Part shown: in pieces, positions 21,140 to 31,235 of the stretch
How positions within the stretch are numbered: position 1 is the stretch's first letter
How the letters are laid out: every line of letters begins with the position of its first letter
Source: Nostoc sp. PA-18-2419
GTDB lineage: Bacteria > Cyanobacteriota > Cyanobacteriia > Cyanobacteriales > Nostocaceae
Reading direction: 5' to 3'
NCBI RefSeq assembly: GCF_005869855.1
Contig: NZ_SZNH01000006.1
Location: 136,266 to 200,265 of the forward strand
DNA length: 64,000 bases
Notes under the pieces: generated by a model
The model's database searches: none
What the model saw: the letters and a program-made list of their open reading frames with translations, nothing else
What the model was told of the DNA's origin: nothing
Made by a program: the position numbers and the translations under genes

Positions 21140-21997
21140 TCAGGCTAATGGTCGAATATTGGCTCTATAACTAGCTTTATCTAAGCCATAACTTCCATTG
21201 CTAGGTTGCTCCTCAATTTCACGTTTGAGGGCAGCAATGCGATCACTTGTTCCGGGGTGAGTACTCAAAAATGTGGGCACAGAACCACCCTGTTTCAACA
21301 GCTTTTGCATAAAAGAAACCATCGCCGACTGGGCGTAACCAGTGCGTGTCAAAGTTCTTAATCCTCTTTCATCGGCTTCAAATTCATTTTGACGACTGCG
21401 TGGCAAGTCTCGCGCCAACTGTACACCAATTTGTACCGCCGTACTCCGGTCTAAGCCAGCTGCTGTTAATAGACCACTTTCAAGGGCTTTTTGCTGCATT
21501 TGTTTGACTACGTGTTTGCCGCCAATGTGACCAATTTCGTGGGCGAGTACGCTTGCTAGTTCCGCTTCATTATCTGCGGTTTTCAGCAAGCCTGTATGGA
21601 CATATACATAACCTCCCAAAGTCGCGAAAGCATTAATAGACTTATCTTCAACTACTTGGAAAGTATAAGGGAGATCGGGGCGATCGCTATTAGCTGCCAA
21701 ACGCCGTCCGACTTTTTCCACATAGCGATTAACTTCTGGATTGCGGTAAAGTCGCACTTGACTATTTACCAATTCCTGATTAATCTGCTTACCCAGATCG
21801 ACTTCCTGGCGAGAGGATATATTAGAAAGCTGAAATACCTGGACTCCTTGGAATAGAAGAGGCAATAAGTCTAAAGCTCTTCCGGGTAAGGGTGTACTTA
21901 AGCACAGGCTTAGGGCAACTACCACTGAAATTACTGGATAAAACCAGCGACGACGCCACATCCGGTAATTTCCAATAAAACCTTTCCAATTCAACAT
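21140..21997 (-). CDS. M48-family metalloprotease
   Basis: LASVLAHEIGHIGGKHVVKQ; EFEADERGL; STHPGTSDRI. Confidence 0.92.
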   Translation of the reverse strand: MLNWKGFIGNYRMWRRRWFYPVISVVVALSLCLSTPLPGRALDLLPLLFQGVQVFQLSNISSRQEVDLGKQINQELVNSQVRLYRNPEVNRYVEKVGRRLAANSDRPDLPYTFQVVEDKSINAFATLGGYVYVHTGLLKTADNEAELASVLAHEIGHIGGKHVVKQMQQKALESGLLTAAGLDRSTAVQIGVQLARDLPRSRQNEFEADERGLRTLTRTGYAQSAMVSFMQKLLKQGGSVPTFLSTHPGTSDRIAALKREIEEQPSNGSYGLDKASYRANIRPLA

Positions 21998-22390
21998 AAT
22001 CTGTACTGAAGATAATTTTGGGAGAACGTAAGATGATAAGACAAATTATGAGACGGATTTAAAATATTCTATGTTGCATTGTTAGCTCAAAACCAAAGGG
22101 CTTGTTATACAGTGAATCTTTACGCAAATATACTGAAGTTGACACAGCTAACGATTCCCTCTAGAGATAGGCTTGAACATGAGATTTTACCTTTCGAGTA
22201 CATCAGTTCCAAGAGGCAAAAATTTGAGGGTTAGCTGTCGCAACTCGAAACTGACGAACACGTGATAAACTGTCGCATGACTACAAGGCTCAGCCGCTTT
22301 GAGTTATTACCAAATAGATAAAGTTGCCATTCCCATCGCAAAACTTGTTGCTACAATCAATTACTTCGCTATTACCTTGGAAAACTTTTT

Positions 22391-22924
22391 ATGGCTATTT
22401 TAGATTCAAAAGGTCGTTTGTTCGGCAAAATTAACCTCCTTGATTTAGGTGCTGCGCTGGTCAGCCTGGTAGTTGTATTTGTGATCATGTCTAGCTTCTT
22501 GTCTAGCTTGGGTCTTGCCCAAGTTGGTGAGAAAATAGCACCCATAGAAGTAGATTTAGTAGTCCGTGGTTTAAATGTACGTGACCCCGAACAATTATTT
22601 AATAACGGATTAAAAAAAGGTGGTAAAACAAATGTAATTATCCGTAATCAACCCTATGGTGAGATTGAGATTAAATCAATTCAACAACTACCTAGAACAG
22701 TCAATGTTTCCCAGCCTGATGGTTCCGTGAAAGAATTACCAGATCCAAAAACCAATAATTTTAGTACAGATTTTATTTTAACTTTAGATGGCAAAGCCCA
22801 AGTAACTGACAGTGGTCCAGTTCTTGGTAACAGTAAAGTCAAAATTGGGATGCCATTTGAATTGGAAGGTTTTAACTACAACTTCAATGCTACTGTCATT
22901 GATGTCAGGTTAAAAGACAAATAG
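22391..22924 (+). CDS. DUF4330 domain-containing protein
   Basis: MAILDSKGRLFGKINLLDLGAALVSLVVVFVIMSSFL... Confidence 0.75.
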   Translation: MAILDSKGRLFGKINLLDLGAALVSLVVVFVIMSSFLSSLGLAQVGEKIAPIEVDLVVRGLNVRDPEQLFNNGLKKGGKTNVIIRNQPYGEIEIKSIQQLPRTVNVSQPDGSVKELPDPKTNNFSTDFILTLDGKAQVTDSGPVLGNSKVKIGMPFELEGFNYNFNATVIDVRLKDK

Positions 22925-23008
22925 TTTTGTCAGAATTCAGAAGGCTTTAATACCTAAGCTTAATAGTTTAAAAGTCAATAATTTATCAAACATTTGATTT
23001 TTAAATTT

Positions 23009-23152
23009 CTAGGGGACTTCCAGAAAATAAATTATCCAATTTCATGCCCATCAAAACGACTTTCTCTCCTCCTGCTCCCTGCTCCCCTGCCCTCAAGGCG
23101 TTCGCGTAGCGTCCCGCAGGGATGGAATATTTTTTTAATTGGAAGTCCCTAG
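23009..23152. mobile_element. MITE-like element with short inverted termini
   Basis: CTAGGGGACTTCCA ... TGGAAGTCCCTAG inverted termini; internal palindromic GGCGTTCGCGTAGCGTCCCGCAGGGA. Confidence 0.5.
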
Positions 23153-23222
23153 CTAGATTCGGAATTCTTACTAATGAGCGGAGCACGGAAAATATTTCCA
23201 ACTCCGCTTGTGAATTCTGACA

Positions 23223-24116
23223 TTAATTAAGCAAAGGTAAAAATCGGCGAATTAATCCAATTGTTACTCCTGGCAATTCTAAGTGCGGTGTTAATCCCAC
23301 GTCTTCTAATTGTTGAAAAAATCGGATTGCTTGGGGATTAATTTCGGCGAGGCGGCGACCAATTGAAGGCCCTGTAAATTCCGATTTTTGTCCCCAAATA
23401 ATGGCGGTGGGGGTGGTCAATTGTTGAATATAAAGAGATAAATCAAAGCATAAATCGCCACGTACAAAAGACAGTGCTGCATACTCAGCATTTGGCTGCT
23501 GGGCTGATTGTAGATAAGCATCTACAATTTCTTCGTAGATTCGATTAGGTTGAGCAAATTGTCGCTGCTCTAAGAAGCCACGAATACCGCCACTAGTAGC
23601 AACTCCAGTACTGTATAGCACACGATCAATAATCGGAACACTGACTAACTGAGCAAAAAAGCTGCGAGAATAGTCTTCACCAAAGTCAGAAAGTCCGGCA
23701 GGAGTAGTGAGAATTAAAGACTTAAATAAATCTGGATGAGCGATCGCTACTCTAATTATAAATGCTGCGGTTAAAGAAGAAGCGATCGTTGTTACTGGGC
23801 CGCTGCAAGTCTGCTGAAAAAATTCCCGAATTGTGGTCAAATAATCGTCAATTTTATAACTGCGTGCTGGATGTTCAGATCTACCCCAACCAATTAAATC
23901 TGGCGCAATAACCCTATATTCAGCAGCAAAAGCAGGATAAACTTTCGACCACTCATAAGCAGAAGACCCACCACCAAAGGCGTGCAAAAACACTAAAGTT
24001 TCTCGGTCGTCGGCTGTCACATCGTTTTGCCAAGGTGATCCAGCGGCCGTATAGTACACCATTTTACCTAATGAGGTAATTACCGAGCGTTGTTCAAATC
24101 CTATTGGCTGAAACAT
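23223..24116 (-). CDS. alpha/beta fold hydrolase
   Basis: LVFLHAFGGGSSAYEWSKVYPAFAAEYRVIAPDLIGWGRSEHP. Confidence 0.88.
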   Translation of the reverse strand: MFQPIGFEQRSVITSLGKMVYYTAAGSPWQNDVTADDRETLVFLHAFGGGSSAYEWSKVYPAFAAEYRVIAPDLIGWGRSEHPARSYKIDDYLTTIREFFQQTCSGPVTTIASSLTAAFIIRVAIAHPDLFKSLILTTPAGLSDFGEDYSRSFFAQLVSVPIIDRVLYSTGVATSGGIRGFLEQRQFAQPNRIYEEIVDAYLQSAQQPNAEYAALSFVRGDLCFDLSLYIQQLTTPTAIIWGQKSEFTGPSIGRRLAEINPQAIRFFQQLEDVGLTPHLELPGVTIGLIRRFLPLLN

Positions 24117-24262
24117 AAATATTTTTCTTGACTCTAATGATTAATTAACACAGGTAAGCTGTTTCACATAAAATTGCATATATTAGGCAGGCGAGACGCT
24201 CACCGCACAATATATAAAGCCGACTTTCTTGCATCCTGTGAACTCAGTTAGTGCTTTTGTCA

Positions 24263-24403
24263 CTAGTTCGCAGCGGTTAGTACTTTCAGGTTACGATCGC
24301 GATCAGCAACTTTTGGTAGAAATGTACTACCAGGCGCTAATCTTGCCAATTCTGATTCGGCTATTTCTGCCAATACCTTATTATCTATAAGTGGGAATAA
24401 CAT
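24263..24403 (-). CDS. candidate 46-aa small protein
   Basis: Own translation MLFPLIDNKVLAEIAESELARLAPGSTFLPKVADRDRNLKVLTAAN*; AGAAGG upstream; below the ORF-track cutoff. Confidence 0.35.
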   Translation of the reverse strand: MLFPLIDNKVLAEIAESELARLAPGSTFLPKVADRDRNLKVLTAAN

Positions 24404-24432
24404 CAAAAGCCCCACCTTCTGGGCTTTTGATG
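24401..24432. promoter_or_regulatory. perfect 12-bp stem-loop spanning SD and ATG of the 46-aa ORF
   Basis: CATCAAAAGCCC-CACCTTCT-GGGCTTTTGATG. Confidence 0.5.
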
Positions 24433-24804
24433 GTCAATTCACCCTTGATGACTTTCGTTTTTGTCTTTAAACTAAAACTTTAAAAACTCACTCACAAAAT
24501 CAAGCTTGCTCGACCCAATCCGGGTATTCTTTTAGAGTATATTATTCATCAGTCTCCCGAAGAGTAGAAATTAGGGTGCTTATAGCAGATTTCAAGGAAA
24601 GCTAAGTACACTATTTAAGTTTAGCAGCTAGGTACAGACCCGATTCTAATTCATTAATTCTGACGCCTCGGCAAAGCTTGCTTTGCTTTTGAATTCTCCT
24701 GTATAATCACCTGTATTTTTACTAATTCGAGATACTTCTTGATTTCTGCATTTTTTAATAAAACTTATACAATAAGTAATTTCGTAATCAAGTAGGTAAA
24801 CACT

Positions 24805-25662
24805 GTGTCACAGGCTTCGTCTTCTTGGCAGCAATTGCTCAACCAAATCCCCAACTGGTCGCTGACAAAGTTCAAGACAGCTAATCACGGAAAAAACCCA
24901 CAACTAAACATGAAAAAGGAACATACCCTACTCCCTACTCCCCACTCCCTACTCTTGATTTTCAAGTTAGGAGGAAGCTTAAAACCGAAAACTTTTAAGC
25001 GCTTCTCTGGTCCTGGCGGCTTTCTTGGGTTCCTGACAATTGTCGTTGCTATGTTGTTGTGGAACTGGAAACTGCTATTAGCTTTGTCAATTGGCGTTGG
25101 AGTAATGGTACTAGTTTACTCAATGCAGGCGTGGGACTGGCAATTGCACTGGTCTAAAATACGTGAGTTTTTAAACAGTTCAAACCGTCGGTTAGTCTTA
25201 GCAGTCCTGAGTGGTGGTCTTGGGACTGTCAGCACTTACATGGCGGCTGCAATTTGGGTTGACTCTGATAGTCGGTGGATTGCTGCTGGCGCGATCGTCC
25301 AAGGTGTGGGAGTACTATTAACTTTAATTTTATTGGTATGGCAAATTGTCAACTTTTATGGAAATCAACAAGAAGACCAGGTCGAGCAGTTGTTAGTCAA
25401 TTTAACAGAAAAAGATCCATTGAAAAGATTAATTGCCTTGCGTCAACTCACCAAATTAATTACCCGTAAGCAAGTTGATTCTTCAGTGCAGGAAGATGTA
25501 GTCCAATGCTTGCAACTCCTACTGAGTAGAGAGGAGGAAGTTCTGATTCGAGAGGCAGCTTTTAAGAGCTTACAAGCCTGCGATCGCCTACAACTACTAC
25601 CGCCCAAAACAGCCACAACTTTCGTACCCATATCAGCAAAACTCAAACACCATATTTATTAG
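24805..25662 (+). CDS. conserved membrane protein with HEAT-like C-terminal segment
   Basis: Three or more hydrophobic segments; LTEKDPLKRLIALRQLTKLITRKQ...VLIREAAFKSLQACD. Confidence 0.6.
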   Translation: MSQASSSWQQLLNQIPNWSLTKFKTANHGKNPQLNMKKEHTLLPTPHSLLLIFKLGGSLKPKTFKRFSGPGGFLGFLTIVVAMLLWNWKLLLALSIGVGVMVLVYSMQAWDWQLHWSKIREFLNSSNRRLVLAVLSGGLGTVSTYMAAAIWVDSDSRWIAAGAIVQGVGVLLTLILLVWQIVNFYGNQQEDQVEQLLVNLTEKDPLKRLIALRQLTKLITRKQVDSSVQEDVVQCLQLLLSREEEVLIREAAFKSLQACDRLQLLPPKTATTFVPISAKLKHHIY

Positions 25663-25685
25663 TCATTTGTCATTGGTCATTTGTG
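25661..25685. repeat. short STRR-type heptamer array at gene 3' end
   Basis: AGTCATTTGTCATTGGTCATTTGT. Confidence 0.6.
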
Positions 25686-25711
25686 AATAATCAATGCCCC
25701 ATGCTCAATTA

Positions 25712-26458
25712 TTATTTCCGAAATAGCTGTCCATTGCGGACTTGGGCTACTGGTTGATTGCACCGTCGCACTAATTGTTCGTCGTGAGTGGTAACAATCA
25801 CCGTAGCGCCAAAAGAATTTAACTTCTGGAGAATTTGTATAACTTGCCAGGAATTATCTGGATCGAGATTTCCCGTTGGTTCGTCAGCCAGCAGCAATGG
25901 TGGTGTACTAATAATTGCCCTAGCAATACTCACTCGCTGTTGCTCTCCTCCAGACAATTGATCTGGAAAGCAGTCAGCTTTATTCAGCAAACCTACCAGC
26001 TTCAACGTTGGTTCTAAACGGCGTTGAATTTCTTTACGGGTATACCCTTGAGCTTGGAGTACAAAAGTTACATTTTCTGCTACTGTCCGTTGAGTAATTA
26101 GTTTGTAATCTTGAAACACAATGCCAATACGTCGTCGTAATAAAGACAAGCGATCGCCTCTTAAAGCCGCGACATTACATTCATCAACGATTACTTCTCC
26201 CTGTGTTGGTAACTCCTGCCCATACAGCAGTTTCAAGAGCGTTGATTTACCAGAACCACTTGGGCCTGTGATAAAGAGAAATTCTCCCTTTTTAACTTCA
26301 AGGTTGGCATTGAGCAACGCATGACAGCCATTAGTATAGGTCTTAGTTACAGATTGCAATTGCACCTTGGCAGCAGTATTACTAGTGTGCTGTTGAGTTT
26401 CACTGTTGTGTCGAGCAACGGATTTCTCTGTCTTAACTTCAGTTGTTAATACTGGCAT
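25712..26458 (-). CDS. ftsE: ABC transporter ATP-binding protein, FtsE-like
   Basis: ITGPSGSGKSTLLKLLYG, LSGGEQQRVSIARAI, LLADEPTGNLDPD, FQDYKLI. Confidence 0.8.
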   Translation of the reverse strand: MPVLTTEVKTEKSVARHNSETQQHTSNTAAKVQLQSVTKTYTNGCHALLNANLEVKKGEFLFITGPSGSGKSTLLKLLYGQELPTQGEVIVDECNVAALRGDRLSLLRRRIGIVFQDYKLITQRTVAENVTFVLQAQGYTRKEIQRRLEPTLKLVGLLNKADCFPDQLSGGEQQRVSIARAIISTPPLLLADEPTGNLDPDNSWQVIQILQKLNSFGATVIVTTHDEQLVRRCNQPVAQVRNGQLFRK

Positions 26459-26528
26459 TGTTAAATTCTCCTCATACCCACAACCAAACACTTTGCCAAC
26501 TTCGATTTGACATTCCCCCCAAAATCAG

Positions 26529-26553
26529 AATTCCCAGGTTTTGCCTGGGAATT
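26529..26553 (-). terminator. stem-loop between WecB-like gene and ftsE
   Basis: AATTCCCAGG-TTTTG-CCTGGGAATT, perfect 10-bp stem. Confidence 0.45.
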
Positions 26554-26663
26554 TCAAATCCAACAGAGAAATTTAAAATTTTTTCAAGACTTCATTAGTA
26601 ACTAAGTAATAGCACTCAGAGTTGAGAATTGATCGCTTAAAACTCCTAACCAAAGCTAACAAA

Positions 26664-27422
26664 TCAGCACTTAATAGCACTCCTTGCAGTACAGCGATAA
26701 ACAAAGGCTTTGACTGCAAATTCCGGCAAAGCCAGCATCCGCCGCCACCGCCAAGGTTCTTGATACAGCCGATATAGCCATTCCAAATTATTATTTCCTA
26801 ACCAAGCGGGAGCGCGAGTTTTAGTACCTGACCAAATATCAAAACTGCCACCGACGCCAATCCAAATTGCTTGAGGACATAAATGGCGGTTTTGGGCAAT
26901 CCATAATTCTTGACGTGGCACTCCTAAACCTACAAAAATCACTTGTGGTTTTAATTGGGTAAGAGTTTGTTGCAATTGTGCTTCTTCTTCTGGGGAGTGG
27001 TAGCCTGAGTGAGTACCTACAATATTCAAATTTGGAACTTGCTGCTGCCAAAACTCTGCTGCAATTGAGGCTACTCCAGGTGCGGCGCCATAGAAAAATA
27101 CCTTTGCCCCTGTCTGGCGCTGTCCAAGTTCTTGTAAAAGCTTTTCTGCTAATTCGATTCCCGGAAAACGCTGCACTTTTTGCCATAACAGCCAGCGTAA
27201 ATACAAAACAACTCCAGCTCCATCAGGAATCACTAGTTCAGCATTTTTAATCGTCTGAGCGAGAAATTTGTTCCGCTCTGCCTGCATAGTCATTTCTGCA
27301 TTGAGCGTTACCACATGAGTTCCTCTGCCTTGTTGCATGCATTCTAATAACCAGCCTGGATAGTTAGTCATCACATGAACTGGTATCCCCAATACTGAAA
27401 ATGCTTTAGGCGATTTAGACAT
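26664..27422 (-). CDS. WecB/TagA/CpsF-family glycosyltransferase
   Basis: THVVTLNAEMTMQAERN, IPDGAGVVLYLRW, VFFYGAAPGVA, QVIFVGLGVPRQELWIAQN, GVGGSFDIWSG. Confidence 0.9.
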   Translation of the reverse strand: MSKSPKAFSVLGIPVHVMTNYPGWLLECMQQGRGTHVVTLNAEMTMQAERNKFLAQTIKNAELVIPDGAGVVLYLRWLLWQKVQRFPGIELAEKLLQELGQRQTGAKVFFYGAAPGVASIAAEFWQQQVPNLNIVGTHSGYHSPEEEAQLQQTLTQLKPQVIFVGLGVPRQELWIAQNRHLCPQAIWIGVGGSFDIWSGTKTRAPAWLGNNNLEWLYRLYQEPWRWRRMLALPEFAVKAFVYRCTARSAIKC

Positions 27423-27970
27423 AAGTTATTGTTGATTTCACACCACATTTCCTTGAACGTTAAGTTTATCAAATATTTTTATCACGGAAGAATTAAAGAC
27501 GAGTCGCTCCAGTTTTCATTATTAGGCTCGTCAGTCACTTCCTACTTAACGGTACGACTGCCTCCTATCAAAGACAACAGCTGCAACAATAGAAAGCATA
27601 ATTTAACTAATTATCCTTAGTGCTTGTACTTCGACTAAACCAGTGGCAATTTTATTGTTAAAGTCTAACGTTGACAAAGGGTGTAGCAATGCCGTTACAC
27701 GTTAGCTTTACTCAAATTGCATTTCCATGTAGACCTGCACAAGAGTACTCAGACCACACGCGAAGCGTTACCTGTGGTGGGGAATTGCACGACAATTAAC
27801 GGGACATCAAGTACCTTTAATTGTCAGGACTGTGTTGCTTTTTGACGTAGGATTTGAGTTATTCAGGTGTGAAACCTCCATACACAGAATATCTTTAAAT
27901 CTGCGCTTATTAAGACTTTTTAGTAAACTCGACTTTACAGTTAAGGTAGTGTAACGGGCTGAAGTTGGCT

Positions 27971-28690
27971 ATGAGTAAAATTCGTATCGCTCTGATTGAA
28001 GATCATGATCTGACTCGTGTAGGAATTCGCACAGCACTGCAACAAAAGGATGAAATTGAAGTTGTAGGAGAAGCCGCCAATGCCGCTGAAGGGCTAAAAA
28101 TGTTAAAAGTGCTACAACCAGATATTGCCATAGTAGATATTGGTTTACCAGATAAAGATGGCATTGAGTTGACACGGGAGGTAAAATCTACTACTAATAG
28201 CGAAGAGTTAAGCACAAAGGTGTTAATTTTGACACTAAGGGATAATCGAGAAGCGGTATTGGCAGCTTTTGCTGCTGGAGCAGACTCCTACTGTATGAAG
28301 GATATCAAATTTGATAATTTGCTGGAAGCAGTGCGAGTAACCTATAATGGCAACGCGTGGATCGATCCGGCGATCGCTCGAATTGTATTACAACAAGCAC
28401 AACAAAACCCCCAAAAGTCGGAATCGGCTTTTGTTGATACCAAGACCGTTGCCCCTAACCCTGAATTGACGGACAATCTAGAAGGCATTGAACCTTACAC
28501 CCTGACAGAAAGAGAGTTAGAAGTGTTACAGTTGATTGTCGAAGGTTGTAGCAATGCAGTAATTGCGGAAAGACTTTACATCACTGTTGGAACTGTTAAA
28601 ACTCATGTCCGCAATATCTTGAATAAGCTATGTGCCGATGACCGTACCCAAGCAGCAGTCCGTGCCTTGCGTTCTGGGTTAGTAGGATAA
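27971..28690 (+). CDS. NarL/FixJ-family response regulator
   Basis: Receiver IRIALIEDHDLTRVGIRTAL; LuxR HTH LTERELEVLQLIVEGCSNAVIAERLYITVGTVKTHVRNIL. Confidence 0.95.
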   Translation: MSKIRIALIEDHDLTRVGIRTALQQKDEIEVVGEAANAAEGLKMLKVLQPDIAIVDIGLPDKDGIELTREVKSTTNSEELSTKVLILTLRDNREAVLAAFAAGADSYCMKDIKFDNLLEAVRVTYNGNAWIDPAIARIVLQQAQQNPQKSESAFVDTKTVAPNPELTDNLEGIEPYTLTERELEVLQLIVEGCSNAVIAERLYITVGTVKTHVRNILNKLCADDRTQAAVRALRSGLVG

Positions 28691-28846
28691 AAGTTAAATT
28701 CAACTGACAGTAAACAGTTATCAAGGTTTTAAACACTGATAACTGATAACTGTTGACGATGATTAGTTCTGAGTTTTTGTTGGTTCTCAGGTGAGATAAA
28801 GATTATACTATCTCGCCATTAAAATAGTTGAAAAATAAAGTCAAAT

Positions 28847-30520
28847 ATGGCTGAGACAGGAGTGGACAAACTTAAGCTCATGGTCGTGGACGATGAGCCG
28901 GATAACTTAGATTTACTCTACCGCACTTTTAGGCGAGATTTCCAAGTATATAAAGCTAATCATGCTCTTGGTGCTTTAGAAATCTTGGAGAAAGTTGGTG
29001 AGATGGCTGTGATTATTTCTGATCAAAGAATGCCAGAAATGAGTGGTAGCGAATTTTTTAGTCGCACAGTGGAACGGTTTCCGGACACAATTCGGATTTT
29101 ATTAACTGGTTTTACTGATGTGGAAGATTTGGTAGACGCGATTAACTCTGGTCAGGTGTTCAAGTACATCACTAAACCCTGGAATCCGGAGCGGCTGAGG
29201 GCTTTAGTTGAGCAAGCCACGGATACATACCGCCTAGTGAAGAAGCGCACCCAAGAGTTACGCAGAGCTTTACGGCGAGAATCCTTGTTTAATGCGGTGA
29301 CAACTGCAATTCGGGAGTCTTTAGACTACGACAGTATGTTGCAAAAAACTGTAGCAACTATCGGACAAACATTTGAAGCCACCAGCTGTTTGCTCATGCC
29401 AATAGAGGGCGATCGCCTGACACCAGACCTATTTTCATACCACGATCCTCAATCTGATGTATTTGATTGCGCTTTCGACGTCAGTCCTTTAATTGAAAAA
29501 GTTCTGCAAACTCGTGATAGTCAACTTGCTCAAGAAATATCCAACGGTATCGCTTGCCATCATCTAGTTGTACCACTTAGCTATCAACAGCACTTAGTCG
29601 CTGTACTGGCTCTTTATCAATCGGGACGCGATCGCCCTTGGCAAGGTGAAGATATCCAATTAATTGTCGGTGTTGCCGAACAAGCAGCCTTAGCTCTGTC
29701 TCAAGCAAAACTCTACCAACGCCTCCAGGAAAAACAACAGCAGATTCACACTGAATTGGAGGTGGCTCGTAAAATTCAATACAATCTTCTGCGCCAAACT
29801 TTACCTGATATCAAAGGTGTAAAGGTACAAGCTTGCTGCTACCCAGCGCGGGAAGTCGGAGGCGATTTTTTTGAAGTATTTGTCCATCCCAAAGGCGACT
29901 TGTGGTTGGCTGTAGGTGACGTTTCTGGCAAGGGTGTCCCAGCTGCTTTATTTATGGCTAGTGTTATTTCTGTCCTGCGCCGGGAATTATCTCAAGAAGC
30001 ACCAGCCCAACCAAATATCGTCATGCAGAACCTTAACCATGCTCTGAGTGAAGACTTGATTAGTAATAATTATTTCATCACTCTGGTATTAGCTTGTTAT
30101 ACCCCAACGACGAGGGAACTCATTTATACTAATGCCGGTCATATCTATCCACTATTATGGTCACAGAAAGCAGCATTAGCCGACAGTCCCAATTACCTCA
30201 AAGTTCGCAGCGTCCCTTTGGGGATATTGCCCAAATGGCAAGCACAGTCTGGTAGCTTGGTTCTCGCTCCTGGAGACACATTGTTACTAGCTAGTGATGG
30301 TATTACTGAGGCAATGGTATTAAATAATAATTACAAATCAGTAAAAACCGCGTCTGGCGTTGAGCCAGTTGAGCGTTCTATGCTGAATCAAGATGGTCTT
30401 TGGCAACTCTTGCAGCAACAGCAAAAACCGCTTTCTCTTAACCATTTACTAGCTCGCATCCAAGCAGATAACCACGTCCAAGAAGACGATCAAACTATAC
30501 TCTCACTGGAGATTTTGTAA
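28847..30520 (+). CDS. response regulator-GAF-PP2C (SpoIIE/RsbU-type) phosphatase
   Basis: Receiver LMVVDDEPDNLDLL...ISDQRMPEMSG; AREVGGDFFEVF; AVGDVSGKGVPAALFMA; LLLASDGITEA. Confidence 0.93.
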   Translation: MAETGVDKLKLMVVDDEPDNLDLLYRTFRRDFQVYKANHALGALEILEKVGEMAVIISDQRMPEMSGSEFFSRTVERFPDTIRILLTGFTDVEDLVDAINSGQVFKYITKPWNPERLRALVEQATDTYRLVKKRTQELRRALRRESLFNAVTTAIRESLDYDSMLQKTVATIGQTFEATSCLLMPIEGDRLTPDLFSYHDPQSDVFDCAFDVSPLIEKVLQTRDSQLAQEISNGIACHHLVVPLSYQQHLVAVLALYQSGRDRPWQGEDIQLIVGVAEQAALALSQAKLYQRLQEKQQQIHTELEVARKIQYNLLRQTLPDIKGVKVQACCYPAREVGGDFFEVFVHPKGDLWLAVGDVSGKGVPAALFMASVISVLRRELSQEAPAQPNIVMQNLNHALSEDLISNNYFITLVLACYTPTTRELIYTNAGHIYPLLWSQKAALADSPNYLKVRSVPLGILPKWQAQSGSLVLAPGDTLLLASDGITEAMVLNNNYKSVKTASGVEPVERSMLNQDGLWQLLQQQQKPLSLNHLLARIQADNHVQEDDQTILSLEIL

Positions 30521-30523
30521 GTA

Positions 30524-30949
30524 ATGAAAAGTGAGCTTCAAGTACCAAGTGATTTGAACTTTCTGAATATTGTTGAAAACTGGTTGCTGGGATGTTTGAA
30601 AATCCAGCTAGGAGAATCAGTAGATTGGTCGCGCCAATCGAGTCGTTTGAGGTTAGCTTTGGTAGAAGCGTACTCAAATGCAGTACGTCATGCCCATAGG
30701 GACAAACCAAATTTGCCGATTTTACTGCGTTTGGAACTCAAAGACCGAGACCTGGCCTTAGAAGTTTGGGACTATGGCGAAGGCTTTGATATGTCTACAT
30801 ACTACGCACCGAACCCAGTTGAAAAACAAGAAGGTGGTTATGGTTGGCTGATTATGAATCGTCTGATGGATAAAGTAGATTATAAGTTGCAGATTAATGG
30901 CGCTAATTGTCTCAAGTTAGAAGCTACTTTACCTGAATTAGTCAAATGA
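30524..30949 (+). CDS. anti-sigma-factor-type HATPase (RsbW-like)
   Basis: LRLALVEAYSNAVRHAHRDKP; LEVWDYGEGFDM; GGYGWLIMNRLMDKV. Confidence 0.88.
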   Translation: MKSELQVPSDLNFLNIVENWLLGCLKIQLGESVDWSRQSSRLRLALVEAYSNAVRHAHRDKPNLPILLRLELKDRDLALEVWDYGEGFDMSTYYAPNPVEKQEGGYGWLIMNRLMDKVDYKLQINGANCLKLEATLPELVK

Positions 30950-30973
30950 GTAGTCTATGAGCGATGATGATCA

Positions 30974-31235
30974 CTAGTACTGTCAGGCGTAATTCGTAAT
31001 GACGCTCGTTCCGACGCTCCTCCGTCGCTAACGCTTCGCTATCGCTACCGCTTCGAAGACAGTAATTCGTAATACTTGCCTCCAGCGAGAAGCAAGCTAC
31101 GTAATGACGCTCTCTACGAGACGCGCAAGGGACGAGGACTCGGCGGGAGCTGCGAAGACAGTAATTCGTAATTAGCTGTTCGCAAGGGTTTCAGACATTA
31201 AAAATGGTTGGTTTATTTCCGCTCTGCTGTACTAG
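30974..31235. mobile_element. MITE-like repeat A (full length, 262 bp)
   Basis: CTAGTACTGTCAGGCGTAATTCGTAATGACGCTCG...TTTCCGCTCTGCTGTACTAG; inverted near-copy at 47505-47760. Confidence 0.8.

Noticed and set aside
23001-23201. 66-aa minus ORF
   Set aside because: Composed of the MITE-like element and low-complexity repeats
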